From assembly GCA_905182995.1 (NCBI GenBank), contig CAJJDP010000102.1:4183-68182 (forward strand): DNA of 64,000 nt, given 5' to 3'. Below the pieces are notes generated by a model. It made no database searches, was not told the DNA's origin, and was given only the letters and a program-made list of their open reading frames with translations. The position numbers were made by a program, and so were the translations under genes. This DNA comes from Paramecium octaurelia (taxonomy: Eukaryota > Ciliophora > Oligohymenophorea > Peniculida > Parameciidae). This document shows, one piece after another, positions 58,701 through 64,000 of the stretch (positions are counted from its first letter, which is position 1; every line of letters begins with the position of its first letter).

Positions 58701-59668
58701 TGATAAACAATCTATCCTTTGTTCCCATATTTTAAATTGTTTCTAGTATCATGACATCTATATCCATAAATGTACTCCAAATCGAGAATTGCATTAGGTG
58801 GTGAAGCATCCATTCCTTCTGGTTTCTTACTTGGTTCCAATCTCTTTGCTTATTCCTTCCATTCCATTACTACTTCCTCCTCTTCTAATCCAAACTCGTC
58901 ACTTGCCTCTGCTGATATTGTATGTTCAATTCCATTTTTGATACGTTCGACTCTCTCATCTCTAGGCAGTAATCTTCTCTCCATCTCAATTTCAATGTCA
59001 CTGTCGATGTCATTATAGCAAGTCTCCTCGATTGTCAATTCATCTTTATTAGCCAATCCCATGTTGTATAGTACTTTCAACACGTCAGGATCTTTTTGCA
59101 TCAATTTTAAATATTCTTCATATTCAAATCCTCCATCTCTATCCAAGTCCCACTTCACCAAATATTGTGCGAGTTTCTCTTCAATTTCTTTGGGTGTTGG
59201 GTCATCTAAGCCTTCGTAATAGTGAAGATTGTTAAATATGCTTGTTAAAAAGATACCCACTTCCTTAGGTCCCAATTTGTTGTCCCTATCCTCGTCGTAG
59301 AGATCGAAGATAGTTTTTGCTGTTGTCTAGAGGTTCATAAATATGCTTATATTACCGTCATTGGATTTTGGCATAATTATGCAACTCCTACTTTAAACTT
59401 ATAGTAGTCAACTCGACCGCTGTCATCAAAGTCCATCAACTTAATAATCTATTTGATATTAACAAAACTTCATTACTTTAATGGCTTCCTTATGAGTAAC
59501 ATTGTATTGATCGGCGAATTTGTTTGGATCGATCACTCCGTTGCTTTCGATTTACAACCATTTGTCACTTAAATCGAATTGTTACAGATACCTTAAATAA
59601 TCAATTTGATTTTCTGAAAAACCTTGGAATCTGGTTTTCCTGAATTTGCCCATGATTTGATTTCCCAT
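52741..59668 (-). CDS. Giant EF-hand and triple EML-type WD40 protein (2280 aa)
   Basis: Exons 59668..59477, 59448..59356, 59326..53141 and 53112..52741; introns 28, 29 and 28 nt. The 6186-nt third exon has no TGA. N-terminal EF-hand-like loops: MDFDDSGRVDYYKF, YDEDRDNKLGPKE and WDLDRDGGFEYEEY. Then three EML units of about 690 residues, each opening with a HELP motif: DLEYIYGYRCHDTRNNL (about residue 274), YHIHGFRFFYILDE (about 955) and IEYVHGYRTKDMRNNL (about 1654). Each is followed by tandem WD40 blades with unit-end signatures such as WPDCSDGDDVNATDRS and WPECADGTDINAVDRS. Animal EML5/EML6 also carry three such units but no EF-hands that I know of. EMLs bind microtubules, so a ciliary or cortical microtubule role is likely. 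Confidence 0.93.
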
Positions 59669-59773
59669 GATAAATTAATTGAAAAATAATAATCATTTAC
59701 AACAAAAAATTAAGAGGCTTTTCGAAGCAACAACCCTCAAGATGCTAATTGAAATGGCTCTTAAATAATATCA

Positions 59774-61384
59774 ATGCAAAATCCAGAAAATCCGGATTCA
59801 ATTCAACAACCTAACTTCAATTAGGAATGCCCTTACAATTCAGTCCAACTTCACACAATCACATTCAACAACGTCTGGGATTACTTGGTGCATCTATAGA
59901 AATGCCATTTACTAAATCAGAGATCCGAAATCAGATAATCCTCATAATACTACATGTGTCATCGCTGTCTCAAAGTCTTTGAAGAACTCCAGCATTTATT
60001 GGATCACAAAGACACCGAACACACAGTCAACTTTGAGAAGGTTTTCGACAAAAAGCCAGAGCAATGGATACAATTGTCCAAAAAAGGAAGATGGGAAATC
60101 ATCAAACTTATTGAGAATTACAAGGACAACTACCTCAACAAAAAGGATAACAATTCTGAGAGCATATTTCCTCTGCACCAAACTGATCCTCGGTTGAACA
60201 TTCCGAGAGACACCACAGCCAAAATCAGGAATCTGCAAATCGAGAAAAAGGAGAAATTGTAATTGTACTTATTACAATCCAAAGTGTTGGAATCTGCTTA
60301 TCACAAACTGTTCAACCATTACAAAGATCTCTCAATGGTCAATAAAGAGTATCCTTATAAATTAACCAAGGATTCCTTCTCTCAATTAATGATCAAATAC
60401 AATATCAAATTGACCACTCAGTTGTTTGACCAATCGAGAGTATGTGAATTCATGGAAACTGCTCTCACCAATCCAGAGGATCATATCATGTATATGAATA
60501 GAAGACAAATCAATAAGTTCTTTTACCTTTGGATTTTGATTCATGAAGACGTGAATCCCTTCCCAGGTGTTCAATTTCAAGAACCTTGGGTGATATTGGC
60601 CATCCCAACATCCTCCGATCAATTGCTGAATATGCCCACCAAAAAGCCTGCAGATAATATATAATTATTGGAATTGCAAAAGTTATTGAATGAATAATTG
60701 GAAATTGCCAAATCAATCGAACAGGAGAAGTCCAAATTCGATTAGAGGAAAATTGAGGAAAGCAAAGTGTTGGAATAAAAGATCTAAAAACTTGAAAACC
60801 TCGAAACCCAATTAAGAATTCAATTGACCACTCAAAATAAGTAATTAAATGATTTTGAATCAGTTAAGTAATAATTAAAAGAACAGTCTATAATCGATCT
60901 CCAAGATCGTAGCAACAAACTCGACCATTATTATCAAGTCCAAAGAACTAAGATCTAAAATGATATGACTAATCAATCGGAACTATTTAAATTAGCTGAT
61001 TCGTTTGCAAAAGAGAAACAAAAACTACTGTAACGAGTTGAGATCTACACGGAGAAAAGAAACAAGGTTCATTACGAAACTCAGGATCTAAAGGCTTAAA
61101 TCACGAATTTGGGGGAGAAGCTGCGACAGGATGAATAGGACAGATTAAAAAGTAAGACTAGAAGAAGATAGAGGATTATCCAGGAGTTGTGTATCAAGTG
61201 TTAGAAGAATACAAGGGAAGTTATCCATTTTCCATGTTAACATTTCCTATTTTGCATTTAATGTATCATCTAAGGGATGGTTGAAAAAAGATAGCAATGT
61301 CCTTTGGTTGCTATTGGACAATGCAGAGATTAAAGAAATCTGGATAAGAAGTTCAAGACTGTCAGATTCAGCAAAAATGATTGA
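59774..61384 (+). CDS. C2H2 finger, coiled coil and C-terminal RING-type protein (536 aa)
   Basis: Single exon from ATG 59774 to TGA 61382-61384; an in-frame TGA lies just upstream. A C2H2 finger lies near residue 60 (MCHRCLKVFEELQHLLDHKD). A helical region follows, then about 180 residues of coiled coil (EIAKSIEQEKSKFDQRKIEE and on), then a RING-like end: CIKCQKNTREVIHFPCQHFL, FCIQCI, and CPLVAIGQCRD. The last Cys pair is spaced C-P-x6-C, where RING has C-P-x-C, so the zinc site may be altered. RING proteins with long coils are usually E3 ubiquitin ligases; the substrate is unknown. The gene is divergent from the EML gene, 105 bp apart. Confidence 0.8.
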
Positions 61385-61498
61385 TTGATAAAATATTAAT
61401 ATGAACAATTAATCCTCTATTTTAGATGTCTCTATAGATTGCATCATACACTCTGAAATTTATTTACAAAATAATATGGAATCTTAAATAATTTAATT

Positions 61499-61869
61499 AT
61501 GTAACAAGGATTCTTGTAATAACAAAATGGGTACTATGACGATGTCCCACAAAACAAAAATGATGCCTAGGAGCAAAAAACAACTTTAATGGAATGGTTG
61601 GCCATCGTTGGATTGATAATGTTAACATACATGGTCATCATATTCATTTGGATTGTGTGTAATGTGAATTTTAATTCGTAGGTATGGCTGGTATTCATAA
61701 CAATTTCGAAGCCACCGTCATTTGTTTCATGGTCATCTTCTTTTGCATTTACATCCCCGGAATTGGATATTTCTGGTATAATGGATTGCAAGTGAGAACA
61801 CAACTAATACAAGACTTCATTAACAAGAAATTATAGGAGAATCAAATGGAAATCGGAGGAAGAGTTTGA
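61499..61869 (+). CDS. Small two-span membrane protein (115 aa)
   Basis: Exons 61499..61658 and 61682..61869 with a 23-nt intron. A short Gln/Asn/Asp-rich cytosolic-looking start is followed by a first hydrophobic helix (WLAIVGLIMLTYMVIIFIW) and, after a short loop bridging the splice, a second (ATVICFMVIFFCIYIPGIGY), then a polar C-terminal tail of about 35 residues. The layout is a helical hairpin. No family is recognised. It is convergent with the thioredoxin-TPR gene, 11 bp apart. Confidence 0.7.
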
Positions 61870-61880
61870 TTAATTTAAAT

Positions 61881-62841
61881 TCAATATAATAACTACGCCA
61901 ATTCATGACGACCCCTAATTACTCTCTCATTTTGCGACCCCAATTCACTAAAAATTTATTATAATCTCCTCTATGCCTTCCTGCCCTCCCAATTCCTCTC
62001 AATCCTTACTAACTACATTCGAAATCAATCATACATCCAACAACAAATCTATAGCCAAATCGTATTTCCTATTACTTATGGCATTCTCACTAATCTGGAA
62101 TCTCAAATTCAAATCATCTGGTCTCTTGTCCAATTCTTGCAACTCCTCTTTTATCGTCTGAGGCAATTCATGCCATTCCCTAATCATTTTATAGAATTCC
62201 CTGATTTCCTAGTATAGTTAATTGAATTCTTAGTCTCCTGATTTCGTTTCAATCTATTTGAACAAGGCCTCCGCCTTATCGAATTCCCCTAATAGCACAT
62301 GTCCCTTAACTTAGTATAGTCTAAATCTATCATAATGTTGTTTTAATTTTTCATTTTCCAGACTTGAAGCACTTAATTTAATCAATTCATGGGCATTTTC
62401 TTTGAAGGAATGCTGATTCAATTCCATTATAATCTTATCGCGTACATCCTCTCCAGTTATCTCTTTGGATAGACGATCTACAGAGGCAATGAAATTCTCT
62501 AAATTTTAATTTTTCTAATATATATCTACGAAAGAGTTCTTATAAACCAAAGCCACAAAGGGGATGGATTGAATCTGCAATTACTACTTAATTTCTTCAT
62601 TCTTATCGATGTCGACATTAAGAAGTGTGCCCAAATTCTCATACTGCCTCAGATGTCCCAATAATGTTTTATTGAATTCTTTGCATTCAGAGGACCAAGA
62701 GGCATAACAATTTAAAAAGATCATCCTCTCTTCGCTCAATTTCTCTATCTCCTACAAATCATTTGCTTCCATGACAAATTTTTGGACTCCTCCAAATTAA
62801 TATGAGAATCGAGGAAACCAATTCACAATTCTTTTAAGCAT
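61881..62841 (-). CDS. Thioredoxin-TPR protein, CnoX/YbbN type (312 aa)
   Basis: Exons 62841..62035 and 62012..61881, intron 22 nt. The N-terminal 35 residues are basic and hydrophobic (MLKRIVNWFPRFSY), suggesting a mitochondrial presequence. The thioredoxin fold follows: MIFLNCYASWSSECKEF, LLNVDIDKNEEI and IQSIPFVALVYKN with the cis-Pro. The active site is Ser50-x-x-Cys53, so the first catalytic Cys is replaced and redox exchange of the usual kind is not expected. The C-terminal half matches the TPR-like module of bacterial CnoX (YbbN): RFQISENAISNRKYDLAIDL, then VRIERNWEGRKA and IFSELG. CnoX is a chaperone-holdase that protects and delivers clients to chaperonin, and its E. coli form also has SxxC. 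A mitochondrial counterpart is the likely role. Confidence 0.8.
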
Positions 62842-63032
62842 TTCTTTAATTATGAAAAAAATATTAATAGTCTCCGGTCTCGCGGGATCATAGAAATAAG
62901 AAGTTGTCCAAGTCTTAAGCTAATAGATGAAAACTAAGGTCCTCCCTGCAGATTCTTTGCAAGTAGCTCATCGTAAACTTTAAAAAGGTTTATAAAAATT
63001 GGCCAATATCCACCCACTGGCCAAAGCATCTG

Positions 63033-63191
63033 TCAAATTATGAATTGATAGGCAAGTACGATGGATTAACCAATTTCGTTACTAGCTTTTAATTTAAGAG
63101 GGAAGTCTTGAAATTCCTTCAAAATATTGATAATCCCATTATTGAAGGCGGATGTTGCTTCTTTATTAATTAAGTATTAAAATCGAGACAT
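63033..63191 (-). CDS. Short frame, gene model incomplete (52 aa as read)
   Basis: ATG 63191 to TGA 63033 gives a well-formed helical peptide (NKEATSAFNNGIINILKEF). A second coding-like frame continues toward 62.9 kb with PSYLPINSQFDRCFGQW and ICREDLSFHLLAQDLDNFLF. They could be two parts of one small gene with an intron I cannot place (a 41-nt GT...AG interval exists but is longer than any other here) or a frameshifted gene. It is divergent from the gene at 63219. Confidence 0.35.
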
Positions 63192-63218
63192 GAATAATTC
63201 AGCGAAGAACAAATTCAA

Positions 63219-64000
63219 ATGGCTGATCAAAAGGCTAAACAAATCCTCCTCAATTGTTCTGATCCTCAAACTCTCTTGAAGCAACTTTGTAACAAATATA
63301 ACGAATCTCCACCAATTATAGATAAGTATCGCTTAATAAGGGCAGTCCGCTTTGCTCTGCTTACAGATGGTAAACAATATCAGTCGCCTTTTAAACATGA
63401 TGAACCTAAATTATGTGAGATTCTGGATGTTAGAGGGTTCTTTCTAAGTGAACCCTAAGAAAACATATGTTAAATAATTTATGAAAGGTATTCAATACAT
63501 GAAACAAAAGGTGCAATGAAATGCTTTAATAAGGAATTCTGAGAGAATTTTATGCATTTTATAAAATAAAGCAAATTGGCAACCTTAGTTAATTAAGATT
63601 TTGCACACCCATAGGATATGATCTCTTTGTGGAATTGATCAGCAATTTGACTGTGATTAATGCGAATCCCAGTTACTCTCAATCAAAAAAGGAAAGTTTA
63701 AAGAGAGAAAGAGTTAAAAGTTTCATAGAGAAATTCTACATTAAATGGAGATAATACACATCTTATTAGAGAAGATACGTTAGATCAAATTTCAATGAAT
63801 TTATGTGGATAGATAATCGACGAAGTAATATAACAGAGTTGATATCCTAATACTCTTCATGTGAGAGACAAGATTACACTAGTTAGTTAAGTTGTATTGA
63901 CAGCGTGGCTTTGAAAATAGACAAGCATCCTGAATCAATGGGGAGGTTGATGAAAATTGAACCCTCGCCAGAAATGTAAGAATTGGTGTTGGAGACTATG
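63219..64000 (+). CDS. Unknown protein, 5' part (runs off the window)
   Basis: Exons 63219..63487 and 63511..64000 with a 23-nt intron; the frame is open to the window edge. The first 110 residues are helical (KAKQILLNCSDPQTLLKQLC, DKYRLIRAVRFALLTDGKQY), the second exon is basic and helical (ESLKRERVKSFIEKFYIKW, YQRRYVRSNFNEFMW). No motif that names a family is visible. The start is the first Met of the frame and lies 27 bp from the divergent short frame. Confidence 0.6.

Noticed and set aside
58770-59018. Plus-strand open frames inside the EML-type gene (here and near 58.1, 58.5 and 53.7 kb)
   Set aside because: They are antisense shadows of a 2280-codon frame with clear domains.
63511-64000. 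Telomere repeats, tRNA genes, rRNA or CRISPR-like arrays anywhere in the window
   Set aside because: I saw no runs of the ciliate telomere repeat, no cloverleaf that I could support by eye, no rRNA-like GC-rich block and no regularly spaced repeats. A tRNA scan would be needed to exclude small RNA genes.

Overview
The window reads as macronuclear DNA of a ciliate, most likely a Paramecium. Coding frames run through many TAA and TAG codons (read as Gln) and end only at TGA. The DNA is strongly AT-rich. Introns are tiny: the 54 I could place by reading-frame repair are 22-34 nt with GT...AG ends. Gaps between intact genes are mostly 40-120 bp. No gene was compared with a database; names rest on motifs read by eye.

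Layout. (1) 1-11.2 kb is a belt of relics: the intact 3' end of a WD40 gene, two decayed pieces of the same WD40 family, a decayed serine carboxypeptidase, a cysteine-rich relic, a decayed LINE (endonuclease plus reverse transcriptase, 6.7-9.35 kb) and an unassigned broken minus-strand gene. (2) 11.2-33 kb is compact and mostly intact: a cysteine-dioxygenase-like cupin, a decayed IFT46 copy, a secreted coiled-coil protein, a B-box protein, PCNA, an S17-type ribosomal protein, a malectin-domain protein, an EF-hand coiled-coil protein and several ciliate proteins I cannot name. (3) 33-45.5 kb holds a calcium-dependent protein kinase, a dual-specificity phosphatase, a p25-alpha-like protein, an LRR-ankyrin protein and poly(A)-binding protein. 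(4) 45.5-47.5 kb is a gene-poor gap. (5) 47.5-64 kb holds an ML-domain secreted protein, an LC8-type dynein light chain, small unknown genes, a 2,280-residue EF-hand/EML-type WD40 protein, a C2H2-coiled-coil-RING protein, a two-span membrane protein, a thioredoxin-TPR protein and the 5' part of an unknown gene.

Three single N characters (14115, 34859, 50205) are each followed by an apparently exact repeat of the preceding 1253, 1408 and 1329 bp. These look like unmerged contig overlaps, so about 4 kb of the window is probably artificial. The kinase and the IFT46 relic therefore appear twice, but the genome probably has one copy of each.

The genes are not an operon-like set. Several fit ciliate cell biology: ciliary or microtubule proteins (EML-type protein, IFT46 relic, dynein light chain, p25-alpha-like protein), calcium signalling (kinase, EF-hand proteins) and the secretory route (malectin, ML protein, secreted coiled coil). 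I found no convincing new defence or mobile system. The most unusual items are the giant EML protein, the eroded belt with a LINE, and the three junction duplications.
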